Positions 44,173 through 52,989 of a stretch of 64,000 nucleotides of DNA are shown here, one piece after another (the stretch's first letter is position 1; each line of letters starts with the position of its first letter). Origin of the DNA: DAISVY01 sp036826635 (lineage in GTDB: Bacteria; Zixibacteria; MSB-5A5; GN15; FEB-12); NCBI GenBank assembly GCA_036826635.1, contig DAISVY010000005.1:124001-188000 (forward strand). The letters run 5' to 3'. A program made the translations under genes and the position numbers. Below the pieces are notes generated by a model. That model was given only the letters and a program-made list of their open reading frames with translations. It was not told the DNA's origin and did not search any database.

Positions 44173-45879
44173 TTATTCGTCATCTTCCAGAGTAGAGGTG
44201 TCGCCGATATCCTCGCCCCATTCTTTGGCGTGCAGCAGACGGCGCATGATCTTGCCGCTGCGGGTTTTCGGCAACGATTTGACGTATTCGATTTCCTGCG
44301 GCATGGCCAGCGGGGAGAGCTTCTTGCGTATGAAGTTCATGATGTTCAATTCGAGGTCGGCCGAAGGTTCGAAGCCCGGATTCAGCGTCACGAAAGCTTT
44401 GACAACTTCCATGTTGACTTCGTCGGGTTTGGCAACCACGGCCGATTCCGCGACGGCGTCGTGTTCCAGAAGGGCGGACTCCACCTCGAAAGGACTCACC
44501 AAATGGCCACCGGTGTTGATGACGTCGTCGTCACGACCGGTGAACCAAAAATAGCCCTCGTTGTCTATATGAGCGCGGTCGCCGGGCAAATACCAGCCGT
44601 TTTTGAATTTCGTCTGGTACGTGGCTTCGTTGTTCCAGTAGGTGCGCATCATCGACGGCCAGCCCGGTTTGAAAGCGATCAGGCCCACCCGGCCCGGTTC
44701 GCTGATCGGTTCGTGAGTTTTGGTGTCGACTACCGTGGCCGTAATGCCGGGGAAAGGTTTGCCCATCGAGCCCGGTTTGATTTTCATGCCGGGATAATTG
44801 GTGAGCATCATGGCGCCGGTCTCGGTTTGCCAATAGGTATCCAGAAACGGTTTGCCGTAGATGCGTTCGGACCAGATCACGGCCTCGGCGTTGAGCGGTT
44901 CACCCACGCTCGCCAGGTGGCGCAGGGATGAAAGATCGTGCTTCTTCACCAGTTCTTCGCCCGCTTTCATGAGCGAACGGATAGCGGTCGGGGCTGAATA
45001 CCAAACTGTGACGTGATGCTTCTCGATAAATTTGTACCAGGTCTCGGCCGAAAACCCCACGTCCTGAACGCACTGCGTGGCCCCTATCGACCAGGGACCG
45101 ATGATCCCGTACGAGGTACCGGTGACCCAGCCCGGATCGGCCGTGCACCAGTAGATGTCATCGTCGTTCAGATCGAGAACCCATTTGGTCGTGAGATATT
45201 GACCGATCAGGGAATAGTGAACGTGTTTGACTCCCTTGGGCTGACCGGTAGTGCCGGAAGTATAGTGAAGAACCGAGGGCGATTCGCTTCTGGTGGGGTG
45301 AATTTCCAATTGCTCGACGGGTTCGGCCTCATCGAGCGAAAAAGCGATTTCGCGTTCGCGCAGTGGCTTGCGGCCGTCGTAATCGACCACGATGATATGT
45401 TTGAGATAGGGCATCTTGTCGATAATCTTGCGCACTTTGGAGACGTGTTTGCGCTGCGTGATTATGGCCGACGTTTGCGCGTTGTCGAGTCTGACGTGAA
45501 GGGACTCGTCGCCGAAAGCTGAGAACAACGGCTGTGCGATTGCTCCTATTTTGAGAACCCCGAGGAAACCGATATACAGTTCGGGAATTTTATCCATGAA
45601 CAGACAAACCCGATCCTCGGGCCGAATGCCCAGCGAGCGCAGAAAGGCTCCGATGGTATTGGAAGCAATACGGATGTCGTTGAACGTGTAGCGTTTTTCC
45701 ACCCCGCCCATACCTTCCCAGATGAGGGCCGGTTTGTCGGCCTTGCCCATCTGGCAGATACGGTCAGAGCAATACCAGCCGATGTTGATGACATCGCCGT
45801 TCTTGTAATCCAGTTCTTTCTCGGAAATTGACCAGTCGAAATTCTTGATTCTTTCTTCGTAGGAACCGATGTTGGACAT
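44173..45879 (-). CDS. Acetyl-CoA synthetase (AMP-forming, AcsA-like)
   Basis: 568 residues. The ATP loop HYTSGTTGQPKGV, the TADPGWVTGTSYGIIGPW segment characteristic of Bacillus-type AcsA, YWQTETGAMM and the C-terminal TRSGKIMRRLL catalytic lysine are all present. It interconverts acetate (or another short acid), ATP, CoA and acetyl-CoA. It sits between acpS and the ACP gene, with 15- and 29-bp spacings, so loading of the ACP is an alternative role. The lysine is the type of site controlled by Pat-like acetyltransferases, one of which is encoded at 38797. Confidence 0.88.
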   Translation of the reverse strand: MSNIGSYEERIKNFDWSISEKELDYKNGDVINIGWYCSDRICQMGKADKPALIWEGMGGVEKRYTFNDIRIASNTIGAFLRSLGIRPEDRVCLFMDKIPELYIGFLGVLKIGAIAQPLFSAFGDESLHVRLDNAQTSAIITQRKHVSKVRKIIDKMPYLKHIIVVDYDGRKPLREREIAFSLDEAEPVEQLEIHPTRSESPSVLHYTSGTTGQPKGVKHVHYSLIGQYLTTKWVLDLNDDDIYWCTADPGWVTGTSYGIIGPWSIGATQCVQDVGFSAETWYKFIEKHHVTVWYSAPTAIRSLMKAGEELVKKHDLSSLRHLASVGEPLNAEAVIWSERIYGKPFLDTYWQTETGAMMLTNYPGMKIKPGSMGKPFPGITATVVDTKTHEPISEPGRVGLIAFKPGWPSMMRTYWNNEATYQTKFKNGWYLPGDRAHIDNEGYFWFTGRDDDVINTGGHLVSPFEVESALLEHDAVAESAVVAKPDEVNMEVVKAFVTLNPGFEPSADLELNIMNFIRKKLSPLAMPQEIEYVKSLPKTRSGKIMRRLLHAKEWGEDIGDTSTLEDDE

Positions 45880-45894
45880 GAATTTTCTTTCCCT

Positions 45895-46269
45895 TTATTT
45901 CTCCAAAGCTACCACAGCGCTTGCAATTTTCTCTATGTGCGAAAGCGAAACATGAAAACTGACGATGCCGTTCTTATCGGCGATGGCCCGAGCCCGGCCG
46001 TGCAGCAGAAGTTGGGGTTTCCCCAGCTCATCGTTGACTATTTCCACCTCGGAAAATTTCATACCATCACGCCAGCCGGTACCGAGCGCTTTGAAGAAGG
46101 CTTCTTTGGCCGCAAAGCGAGCGGCATAGTGTCTGGCGCTATATTTTTTTGACTCGCAATAGGCGATTTCGCGGGCCGTGAACAGGCGATCTTTAATCCC
46201 GCCCTCTTTGTCGATCTGCGCCCGAATACGTTCGACCTCAATATCATCTATGCCGATACCGAAAATCAA
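45895..46269 (-). CDS. acpS: Holo-[acyl-carrier-protein] synthase
   Basis: 124 residues, normal AcpS length. FGIGIDDIEVERI carries the metal-binding Asp, and RFAAKEAFFKALGTG carries the catalytic Glu/Lys. It transfers 4'-phosphopantetheine from CoA to an apo-ACP serine. The start is TTG 46269 after GGTGAG. It lies 25 bp downstream of tdh and two genes before an ACP, suggesting a dedicated pair, though it could also serve the cell's other ACPs. Confidence 0.92.
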   Translation of the reverse strand: MIFGIGIDDIEVERIRAQIDKEGGIKDRLFTAREIAYCESKKYSARHYAARFAAKEAFFKALGTGWRDGMKFSEVEIVNDELGKPQLLLHGRARAIADKNGIVSFHVSLSHIEKIASAVVALEK

Positions 46270-46294
46270 GGCGTTATCTCACCGGCAAATAAGG

Positions 46295-47248
46295 TTACTT
46301 CAGAAGGCGACCGGACAGTTTTTCGATCATGTCCTCGGTCATCCTGGGCAGGTCGTATTCGTGATGCCAGCCCCATTCGGTGCGAGCGGCGGAGTCATCC
46401 ATGTAGTTGGGCCAGGAATCGGCGATGGCCTGCCTGACCGGATCGACATCGTAACTGATCTCGAACTCCGGAATATGTTTTCGGATTTCTTCGGCCAACC
46501 GGGCCGGTGTAAAGCTCATGGCCGTTACGTTGAAAGCATTGTGGTGTACCAGCCGCTCGCCGTCGGCCTCCATCAGATCGATCATGGCCCGGATAGCGTC
46601 CGGCATATACATCATGTCGAGCGACGTATCTTCTTTGAGATAACAGACATATTTCTTGTGTTTGATAGCCTCGTAGAAAATCTCGACGGCGTAGTCGGTG
46701 GTGCCGCCGCCCGGCTCGGTTTCGTAGGAGATCAATCCGGGGAAACGGACACCCCGCGTATCCAGGCTGAAACGTCGATGGTAATAGTCGCAGAGCAACT
46801 CCCCGGCCACTTTGGTTACGCCGTAGATGGTGCCGGGACGCTGGATCGTGTCCTGGGGGGTATTGTCCAGCGGGGTGGAAGGACCGAAAGCGCCAATGGA
46901 ACTGGGTACGAAAAGCGAACAGTGGTACTGCCGGGAGGCCTCCAGGATATTGTAAAGGCCATTCATATTAACCTGCCAGGCGACATTGGGGCGTGATTCG
47001 CCCACGGCCGACAGCACAGCCGCCAGGTGGTATACGATGCCCACGTCATATATCTGCATCACGCGTGTGATGTGATGAGCATCGAGCACGTCCAGAAATT
47101 CGAAGGGGCCGCCGTCGCGCAGGTCTTCATCCTGCGGCATGCGGATATCAGTGGCAATAACCTGATCTTTACCGTATCGCTGTCTGAGGGCGACGGTGAG
47201 TTCGGAGCCGATTTGGCCTATGGCGCCGGTAACAAGAATCTGCTTCAT
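46295..47248 (-). CDS. tdh: L-threonine 3-dehydrogenase, SDR type
   Basis: 317 residues from ATG 47248. The Rossmann motif TGAIGQIGSEL at 8-18, a VPSSIGAFG serine and Tyr142/Lys146 in YGVTKVAGE are the catalytic set. The sequence (ATDIR, FPGLISYETEPGGGTTDYAVEIFYEA) is that of the short-chain Tdh family rather than the zinc enzyme of E. coli. It oxidises threonine to 2-amino-3-ketobutyrate with NAD+, the substrate of Kbl encoded in the same unit. The unstable product favours channelling between the two. Confidence 0.92.
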   Translation of the reverse strand: MKQILVTGAIGQIGSELTVALRQRYGKDQVIATDIRMPQDEDLRDGGPFEFLDVLDAHHITRVMQIYDVGIVYHLAAVLSAVGESRPNVAWQVNMNGLYNILEASRQYHCSLFVPSSIGAFGPSTPLDNTPQDTIQRPGTIYGVTKVAGELLCDYYHRRFSLDTRGVRFPGLISYETEPGGGTTDYAVEIFYEAIKHKKYVCYLKEDTSLDMMYMPDAIRAMIDLMEADGERLVHHNAFNVTAMSFTPARLAEEIRKHIPEFEISYDVDPVRQAIADSWPNYMDDSAARTEWGWHHEYDLPRMTEDMIEKLSGRLLK

Positions 47249-47316
47249 CAGTAGAAAACCTTCAATCCGAATTATATGCGTAATTCCATGCTGCCGGCTT
47301 GCCGGCGCAGAATTTG

Positions 47317-47344
47317 AGTATACGAAACAGGGCCGAAAAATCAA
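47317..47344 (-). promoter_or_regulatory. Probable promoter of tdh
   Basis: On the minus strand, TTGATT (47339-47344), a 16-bp spacer and TATACT (47317-47322), about 70 bp before the tdh ATG. A GCCGGC-TT-GCCGGC inverted repeat (about 47292-47305) lies in the leader and could be an operator. Confidence 0.5.
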
Positions 47345-47439
47345 CGGAAATCCCACCGGGGGAAGGACATATCGGGGGACGACAAGCGGTAAAGACGCGG
47401 AAGGCAGGCTTGTTTGTCGGGAAAAGCCGGTACGTGGTA

Positions 47440-47589
47440 TCAGGCGACGATGTCGGTCTCGTCCTCGACGAAATAGCCGGGGCCGCCCTTAGCCAGAAGA
47501 ATCCAGATGAGTACAAACAGTACCGCGACAAGCCCGCCCAGGGCGATCAGGAGATGGTACCATTTGATTTCGACAAAACGGGTTTTCAT
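47440..47589 (-). CDS. 49-residue single-helix membrane protein
   Basis: From ATG 47589: MKTRFVEIKWYH, then a strong hydrophobic helix (LLIALGGLVAVLFVLIWILLA) and a short acidic tail (FVEDETDIVA). The sequence predicts one membrane span with the N-terminus inside. It lies 28 bp after the shell-protein gene, so probably shares its transcript. It might tether something to the membrane; no family is recognised. A longer start at 47646 would overlap the shell gene. Confidence 0.55.
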   Translation of the reverse strand: MKTRFVEIKWYHLLIALGGLVAVLFVLIWILLAKGGPGYFVEDETDIVA

Positions 47590-47617
47590 GTATGACTTTC
47601 GTGGTCCGTTCGGTTCC

Positions 47618-48268
47618 TTACTTTTCGTTTTTCGATGCCGCGACACGTTCCAGCATGCTTAGAAGGGTCTCTTTGTTGGCCAGTGATATCTGTCGTCCCT
47701 GTATCGGCAGGTCAGGTACCGAACGGGCGTAGCGTCGGAGGTTGACCACTGACATCTTGCGCAATTCTTCCATCGCCGGTTGGTTGGTCGGCGGGGGAGC
47801 AGCCGGCGGTTTGGCCGGAGCCGGAGCAGTGACAACCACCGGAAGGGTGCTCGGGGTGTCGGGTGGCTCGGGTTTGGCAGCTCTTTCCGTAATCGGAGTT
47901 GCTTTTTTGGGTTTGGTCGGGGCGACCGGGCGCGGTTTCTTCGCCGCCGTGGCAGAGGTTGGCCGCTGCTCCGGATTGTAGCGAGCCATAAAACGCCGAT
48001 AGGGGAGAATGGATGTTATCCCGTTATCAGTCCGGGGGATGATGTGCATTGACACCAACTCGCCGGCCTGTTCAGCGGCACGTGCTCCCGCCTCGACAGC
48101 CGCCTGAACGGTGTGCCAGTCGCCTTCGATTTTTACCACCATGTAGCCGGCTTCGGTACGTTCGGCCGATGCGATTGTCACCTGCCCGGCTTTGGTGGCG
48201 GCGTGAGTGGCCTGGATTGCTCCCGAGAGGCCCTTGGTTTCAATCAATCCCAGTGCTGGTCGTGACAT
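47618..48268 (-). CDS. Bacterial microcompartment (BMC-H) shell-domain protein with long C-terminal extension
   Basis: 216 residues from ATG 48268 (GGGAGC upstream). Residues 4-80 are a single BMC domain: ALGLIETKGLSGAIQA, VVKIEGDWHTVQAAVEAGARAAEQ and GELVSMHIIPR match PduA-type shell hexamers. The pore region reads AERTEAGY rather than the usual KIGSG. Residues ~100-165 are a Pro/Ala/Lys/Thr-rich linker. Residues ~166-216 form a basic, probably helical tail with LPIQGRQISLANKETLLSML, which recalls EutK/PduK-like tails or Rho-N/SAP-like nucleic-acid-binding motifs. No vertex (BMC-P) protein is in the window, so a complete shell cannot be claimed. Confidence 0.88.
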   Translation of the reverse strand: MSRPALGLIETKGLSGAIQATHAATKAGQVTIASAERTEAGYMVVKIEGDWHTVQAAVEAGARAAEQAGELVSMHIIPRTDNGITSILPYRRFMARYNPEQRPTSATAAKKPRPVAPTKPKKATPITERAAKPEPPDTPSTLPVVVTAPAPAKPPAAPPPTNQPAMEELRKMSVVNLRRYARSVPDLPIQGRQISLANKETLLSMLERVAASKNEK

Positions 48269-48335
48269 GCTCCCAAAGAATACACACTGATTGCGACAGA
48301 AAACAACTTTTTTATTTATATCGGTGGCATGTGGG

Positions 48336-48375
48336 TAAAAACATGCCGCCCGCAATCCCCTCGTATGCGGGCGGC
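48336..48375 (-). terminator. Minus-strand terminator-like hairpin upstream of the shell gene
   Basis: A perfect 10-bp stem (48345-48354 with 48366-48375, 11-nt loop) is followed on the minus strand by ATG and five T. A second stem (48326-48332 with 48341-48347) overlaps it by three bases, so the two are mutually exclusive, as in an attenuator. Confidence 0.55.
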
Positions 48376-48590
48376 TTCACACCAAAAGAAAAGAGGACCT
48401 ACCAGGCGCCACGCCAGCGCCCAGGAGTAAGAATGACGACAATACTTATAGCAAGCAATGTGCCGTGGTCATATGACCGCCCGGCATCACACTATAACTT
48501 GCTGTGTTACAATACATTAAATTCCGAGTGGGGTAGTGGCTGGGCGATGGAGTCTTGTCGCATTCGTATAATCGTACGAGTCGGGAGGTG

Positions 48591-48629
48591 AATAAAAACG
48601 GTAAGCGCCTGAACAACAGACGCTTACCG
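48591..48629 (-). terminator. Intrinsic terminator of the sigma-54 activator gene
   Basis: A perfect 9-bp stem CGGTAAGCG/CGCTTACCG (48599-48607 and 48621-48629, 13-nt loop) is followed on the minus strand by TTTTTATT. It is about 105 bp after the activator stop codon. Confidence 0.75.
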
Positions 48630-48733
48630 CAACCAAGGAGAATATAGCGGAATTCGTGTCAACTCCCGAACCGGGGTAGGTGGTTACCTTTGGTTAAAGA
48701 AGCGACCTTATTCCAAAGTAGTCGAAGGTCTAA

Positions 48734-50998
48734 TTAGTTCGGAAGACCTCCTTCAGCAGAAACCGCCGCAGATTCAAGTCCGTACCGTTTTAACTTGGTT
48801 CGTACGGTGGCTTCGTGTATGCCCAGCAATCGGGCAGCCTTGCTCTTGTTACCACCGGCCGCCAGAAGGGCATCGGTGATAAGCTGACGTTCGAACTGCT
48901 CCATGCGGTCGAACAAGGTGCCGGGGGAAGACTGGTCTTCTTCGCCGCCAAACATTGAGCGGCTGATTTCCACCAAATCACCCTCGGCTACCAACTGGGC
49001 CATTACCTCCAGTCGCTTGACTTTATTGTCGAGCTCCCGAATGTTGCCCGGCCAGGAGTAATCGAGGAACTGGCGGACCAGGTCGGTCGGGATTTTCTGA
49101 TCCTGACCGAGCAGTTTGCGCCGGCGCATGAAATACTCCAGCAGGAGCGGGATATCTTCCTTACGCTCGCGCAACGGAGGCAGATGGAAGGTAATACCAC
49201 TCAACCGATAGTAAAGGTCACGCCGAAACGTTCCCTGCTCTACCATTTCTTCCAGATTCCGATTGGTGGCCGCAACGAGAATGATGTCGATTTCCTGTTC
49301 TTCGGTGCCACCCAGCGGCAGGACCTTGCGGTTTTCCAACACGCCGAGCAACTTGGCCTGAAGTGTCGGCGGCATGTCGCCAATCTCGTCGAGGAGCAGG
49401 ACCCCTCCATTGGCCGCTACGAACAGACCCTTCTTGTTGCTGTCGGCTCCGGTAAACGCTCCTTTGCGGTATCCGAACAACTCCGATTCGAGCAGGGTGT
49501 GCGGGACCGAGGCGCAGTTGATGGCCACATATGGCCCGTCGGGACGGACCAGCGAGTGGAAATATCGGGCCAGACGGTCTTTGCCGCTGCCGGTTTCGCC
49601 GGTAATCAGGACGGGCAGGTCGGTCCGGGACAGCATTGGCAACTGCTTTTTGAAACGAAGAATTTCAGGACAAACGGTGTAGTAATCGACATCCTCGGCA
49701 GTGGGCTCGGTCCTGTTGGCGGGCGCCGATGCGAAACCGTGAAGTTCACTGATCATTCGATTCAGCGGCTCCAGTTTCCGACTCAAACGAGCCCGGGAAT
49801 AGAATTCCTCGGCCCTGAACAGATAGGTGATGCGCTGGCGTTCGGTGAAGACGGGCGAAGAGCCGGCAGCTACCAAAGCTTCGGCTTTTTCCCATCGGAC
49901 CCCGGCCTCGTCGAGCAGGTCGATGGCTTTCATGAACCCTTTTTGCGCTTCCGCTTCCTGCTGATGATGTGATGCAACCTGGGCGATTATCTTCATCGTA
50001 GCGCCCAGTTCCACCTTGTCGCCGACTGTTTCCATGATCGTTCGGGCACGTGCGGCAAATCGCCAGGCGGTCCGGAAACGTCCGGTGCGGACTTCCAGCT
50101 CGGCCAGGTGACGGAGTACACGACCGGTCATGGTTGAATCCGTCGACGCCTTTTCGGACCGAATCAGCGCCTGTCCGAGAGTGTCGCGGGCTTCGTCGAA
50201 CCGGCCGGTGCGATAAAGCAACTCGCCCAGATAAGTCCGGTATATGATTTCCTCACGTGGCGCATTAAGAGTTACGATAAGTCCGTACGCGCTGTTGAGT
50301 TCTTCTCCGGCGCTATTATAGTCGGCCTTTTGAATGTAAAGATAACCGAGTGAAAGCCGAGCCCGGGCGGTTTCCAGGTCGTCTTTCAGATCGGTTGACA
50401 GTTCGACGTTGATTTTCAGATTTTTTTCGGCCTGTGCCAGATCACCCATGAAGGTGAACAGGCGACCGATGTTGCCCATCATAAAAGCCAGTTTCTTTTT
50501 GTCCCCGAGTCGGCGGGCGATATCGACGGCATCCATCAGAATCGACAGTGCGTTGCGATAATCCGCCCGACGGAAGAACAGGGCGGCCAACTGGTTGAGG
50601 GCTCTGCTTTGACCTTCGGGATTGTCGTTGCGCCTGAAGATCGATTCGGCGTCGCGATAGGCCTTTTCGGCTTCTGTTACTTCTCCACTGTCACGAAGGA
50701 TCTGCCCCAGCGTCACGAAGATATCGGCCAGCAGAAGACTGTCACCCTGACTACCCACCGTAGCCTGGGCCCTTCTGGCCGTTTTAAGGGCATCGTTGTA
50801 TCGAGTGAGAGAAGCATAAGCTTTGGCTGCCTGGTGCAGGAGCTTTCCCGCCCAGGAGCCATCGGCTTCCGCCAACAGGCCACGATGCGCTTCGTAGTAA
50901 TCGATAGCGCCGGCAAAATCCCGTCTCGCCATCAGTGCTTCCATATAGGTTGCAACTGATTCGCGGAAGGTGTTGCCGTTGTCTGTTTGCTTCCTCAT
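48734..50998 (-). CDS. TPR-sensor sigma-54-dependent transcriptional activator
   Basis: 754 residues. About 400 N-terminal residues are TPR-like helical repeats (ALNQLAALFFRRADYRNALSILMDAVDIARRLGD and others). The central AAA+ domain has Walker A GETGSGKD near 466, the sigma-54-contacting GAFTGAD near 515 and LLLDEIGDMPP Walker B. The C-terminal Fis-type HTH (NKSKAARLLGIHEATVRTKLKRYGL) binds DNA. There is no receiver domain, so the TPR region presumably senses a protein or peptide. Its ATG overlaps the stop of the upstream small secreted-protein gene. Confidence 0.92.
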   Translation of the reverse strand: MRKQTDNGNTFRESVATYMEALMARRDFAGAIDYYEAHRGLLAEADGSWAGKLLHQAAKAYASLTRYNDALKTARRAQATVGSQGDSLLLADIFVTLGQILRDSGEVTEAEKAYRDAESIFRRNDNPEGQSRALNQLAALFFRRADYRNALSILMDAVDIARRLGDKKKLAFMMGNIGRLFTFMGDLAQAEKNLKINVELSTDLKDDLETARARLSLGYLYIQKADYNSAGEELNSAYGLIVTLNAPREEIIYRTYLGELLYRTGRFDEARDTLGQALIRSEKASTDSTMTGRVLRHLAELEVRTGRFRTAWRFAARARTIMETVGDKVELGATMKIIAQVASHHQQEAEAQKGFMKAIDLLDEAGVRWEKAEALVAAGSSPVFTERQRITYLFRAEEFYSRARLSRKLEPLNRMISELHGFASAPANRTEPTAEDVDYYTVCPEILRFKKQLPMLSRTDLPVLITGETGSGKDRLARYFHSLVRPDGPYVAINCASVPHTLLESELFGYRKGAFTGADSNKKGLFVAANGGVLLLDEIGDMPPTLQAKLLGVLENRKVLPLGGTEEQEIDIILVAATNRNLEEMVEQGTFRRDLYYRLSGITFHLPPLRERKEDIPLLLEYFMRRRKLLGQDQKIPTDLVRQFLDYSWPGNIRELDNKVKRLEVMAQLVAEGDLVEISRSMFGGEEDQSSPGTLFDRMEQFERQLITDALLAAGGNKSKAARLLGIHEATVRTKLKRYGLESAAVSAEGGLPN

Positions 50999-51399
50999 TA
51001 TTTCTGTACCCTTCGATTGCTGATGGTGAAATTGTCGCTACTTACGCCTTTGTTAGCTGCAGGTTTCCTGACGTCAATATGTTTGTCTTGACGATGATGC
51101 AGTTTGTTGCTGCCATCGGAATCCTTCAGAAACTTGGAGATAAGATGCGTCACCATAGAATCGAAGCTCCAGAAACCACATTCGAAAGCGCTTCGGTCAA
51201 CTTGGCTGATAACAGCGGCGTAATCGAGGGAGCCTTCATCACCACCCCAGGGGTGATCGTCTCCCTGCACATTCAATTCTTCGGTGTCGGCGTCATCGGC
51301 ACGATCGTCTTCGTAGATCGGCTTGTCGTACGCAAAGGCACCGCCGCTGGTGAATACGAATAACGCCACCAGTGTCAGTGCAACTATCACTTTTTTCAT
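50998..51399 (-). CDS. Small exported protein coupled to the sigma-54 activator
   Basis: 133 residues. A signal peptide (MKKVIVALTLVALFVFTSGGAFA) is followed by an acidic stretch (YEDDRADDADTEELNVQGDDHPWGGDEG), one cysteine and a basic, hydrophilic tail. There is no known family. AAGGAG precedes the ATG. Its TAA overlaps the ATG of the regulator gene (TAATG), implying translational coupling of an exported protein with a cytosolic activator. Confidence 0.7.
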   Translation of the reverse strand: MKKVIVALTLVALFVFTSGGAFAYDKPIYEDDRADDADTEELNVQGDDHPWGGDEGSLDYAAVISQVDRSAFECGFWSFDSMVTHLISKFLKDSDGSNKLHHRQDKHIDVRKPAANKGVSSDNFTISNRRVQK

Positions 51400-51573
51400 G
51401 ACATACTCCTTGGTTATTGTGTGTCACGCATGAACGTTACTTGTTTCTTGTTGTATGGCGGATATTTCAGATTTCGAAGAGGAGGGGAGAAGGCGCCCCT
51501 TCAATTTCAAAATACCGATCCCGCCGAAAAAAGTCAAGCTGTTTATCTATTATTATCAATGTCTTAGCTTCAA

Positions 51574-52989
51574 CTAACTGGTTTTGCGTACCAGTCGGGT
51601 ATCATCTTCGCGCGCCAGCAGAGCGGTCAGGAAAATCGCCACGTAGCCGAGTTGTCCCCACATCCAGCCGGCCTCGATAAGCGTAGTCAGGGCAAACAGG
51701 AAAGCCCAGGACAGAAGCGCCAGGCCGATGCCGGGTGAACTTAACTTATTATTCCGCCAGTTGCGCTGGGCTACCCGGTATTGATTTATAAACAGGGCGG
51801 CCAGCGCCGACGCGCCGACAACACCGGTTTCGGCCAGATAATGGAAAAACAGGTTGTGAGCCGAGAAATGGCGTGTGAAATAAAACACGGATGACAGGTG
51901 AAGTGTCGGGTAAATTTCGCTCAGATGTTTGTACCCGCCCGGGCCTACTCCCATGACAGGGTTATCCCAAAAAGCAGCCAGAGCTCTTTTCCACAGGGCC
52001 AGCCGGTAGATTACGGAACCGCTCGGCTGAAAACTCATGAGTCGTTCGAAACGCTCTGTCACCGTGGCGAGAAGCGCGGACATGAAAACAATCGCGACAA
52101 TCGAAACCAGCAGCGAGCCGCCGATGATCCATCGAATCCGCCTTGTTACGATTCGTTTTGTGTCTGTGGCTGTGTTGCCGTTTACCGCGCGGCCGTAAGA
52201 GAGAAATAATACGAACAGGCAGGCAACCAGAGAGAACAGGATCGGTCCGCGTGACTGCGTGGCCACCAAAGCTCCCAGAACAATCAGACAACCGATCAGG
52301 TAAAACCAGGTCCGCCGTTGCGACCAGAGATATAATGACACCCCTATCGGAAGGGAGACCATGGCCAGATCGTCGAATATCACGCGGGTAAAACCGAACG
52401 ATCTGTAGACTCCTCCGGAAGCCAGAAACGGACCCATAGAATAAGCGGAATGAAGCACCGCCAGAGCAAAAAAGATTTTTAGTATCCGTCCGACCGAAAC
52501 GCGACTGCTCAGGCGATAAACGGCAAGAAATGTGGCGAAGAACAAAGCCACGCGCAGGGTCGGTCTTATGGCCAGTTCCGGACGGTAGGCGAAGATGCCG
52601 GTCACGGCCAGGGCGGCGATCAAAGCGACATAGTTCCAGGTCAGGGGAGGCAGACGAGCGGGCAGGCGTTCGCTGCAAAGCACGTCAAGCAGGGCTGCGG
52701 TAAGCACCAGAGCGGCACTTACATCGACCAGCATTACCGGACCACTGGGCAGAACGGTGTACTCGATAAAAAGCACGAACACGAACTGATACAGGGCCAG
52801 CCGGGGGTGGGTTACTATCAGCAGGGCCAGAGGTAACCCGAGAGCCATCAGGGTATAGCGTATATTCAGATTCAGGAAAGCATAAAGCAAAGCGGCGACG
52901 ACCAGAATGCCCAGCAACACAAGATAAGAAACGAGGATTCTGGTGTTAACCTGATGGTCGGGTAAAACTTCTGTTATCGGAGAGCTCAC
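51574..52989 (-). CDS. O-antigen ligase-like (Wzy/WaaL family) membrane protein
   Basis: 471 residues with 10-12 hydrophobic helices. The family signature lies in the large periplasmic loop: MGVGPGGYKHL and SAHNLFFHYLAETGVVGAS, whose histidine is typical of ligases and polymerases. Unlike the homologue at 4614 it stands apart from glycosyltransferases, so it may act on another glycan or in protein O-glycosylation. It starts at ATG 52989, 154 bp after the DUF89 gene upstream. Confidence 0.82.
   Translation of the reverse strand: MSSPITEVLPDHQVNTRILVSYLVLLGILVVAALLYAFLNLNIRYTLMALGLPLALLIVTHPRLALYQFVFVLFIEYTVLPSGPVMLVDVSAALVLTAALLDVLCSERLPARLPPLTWNYVALIAALAVTGIFAYRPELAIRPTLRVALFFATFLAVYRLSSRVSVGRILKIFFALAVLHSAYSMGPFLASGGVYRSFGFTRVIFDDLAMVSLPIGVSLYLWSQRRTWFYLIGCLIVLGALVATQSRGPILFSLVACLFVLFLSYGRAVNGNTATDTKRIVTRRIRWIIGGSLLVSIVAIVFMSALLATVTERFERLMSFQPSGSVIYRLALWKRALAAFWDNPVMGVGPGGYKHLSEIYPTLHLSSVFYFTRHFSAHNLFFHYLAETGVVGASALAALFINQYRVAQRNWRNNKLSSPGIGLALLSWAFLFALTTLIEAGWMWGQLGYVAIFLTALLAREDDTRLVRKTS

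Noticed and set aside
42585..46269. Sphingolipid synthesis module (alpha-oxoamine synthase, ACP, ligase)
   Set aside because: The synthase carries clear Kbl signatures, the ligase is acetyl-CoA-synthetase-like, and the dehydrogenase is a true Tdh-type SDR, so threonine cleavage explains it better.
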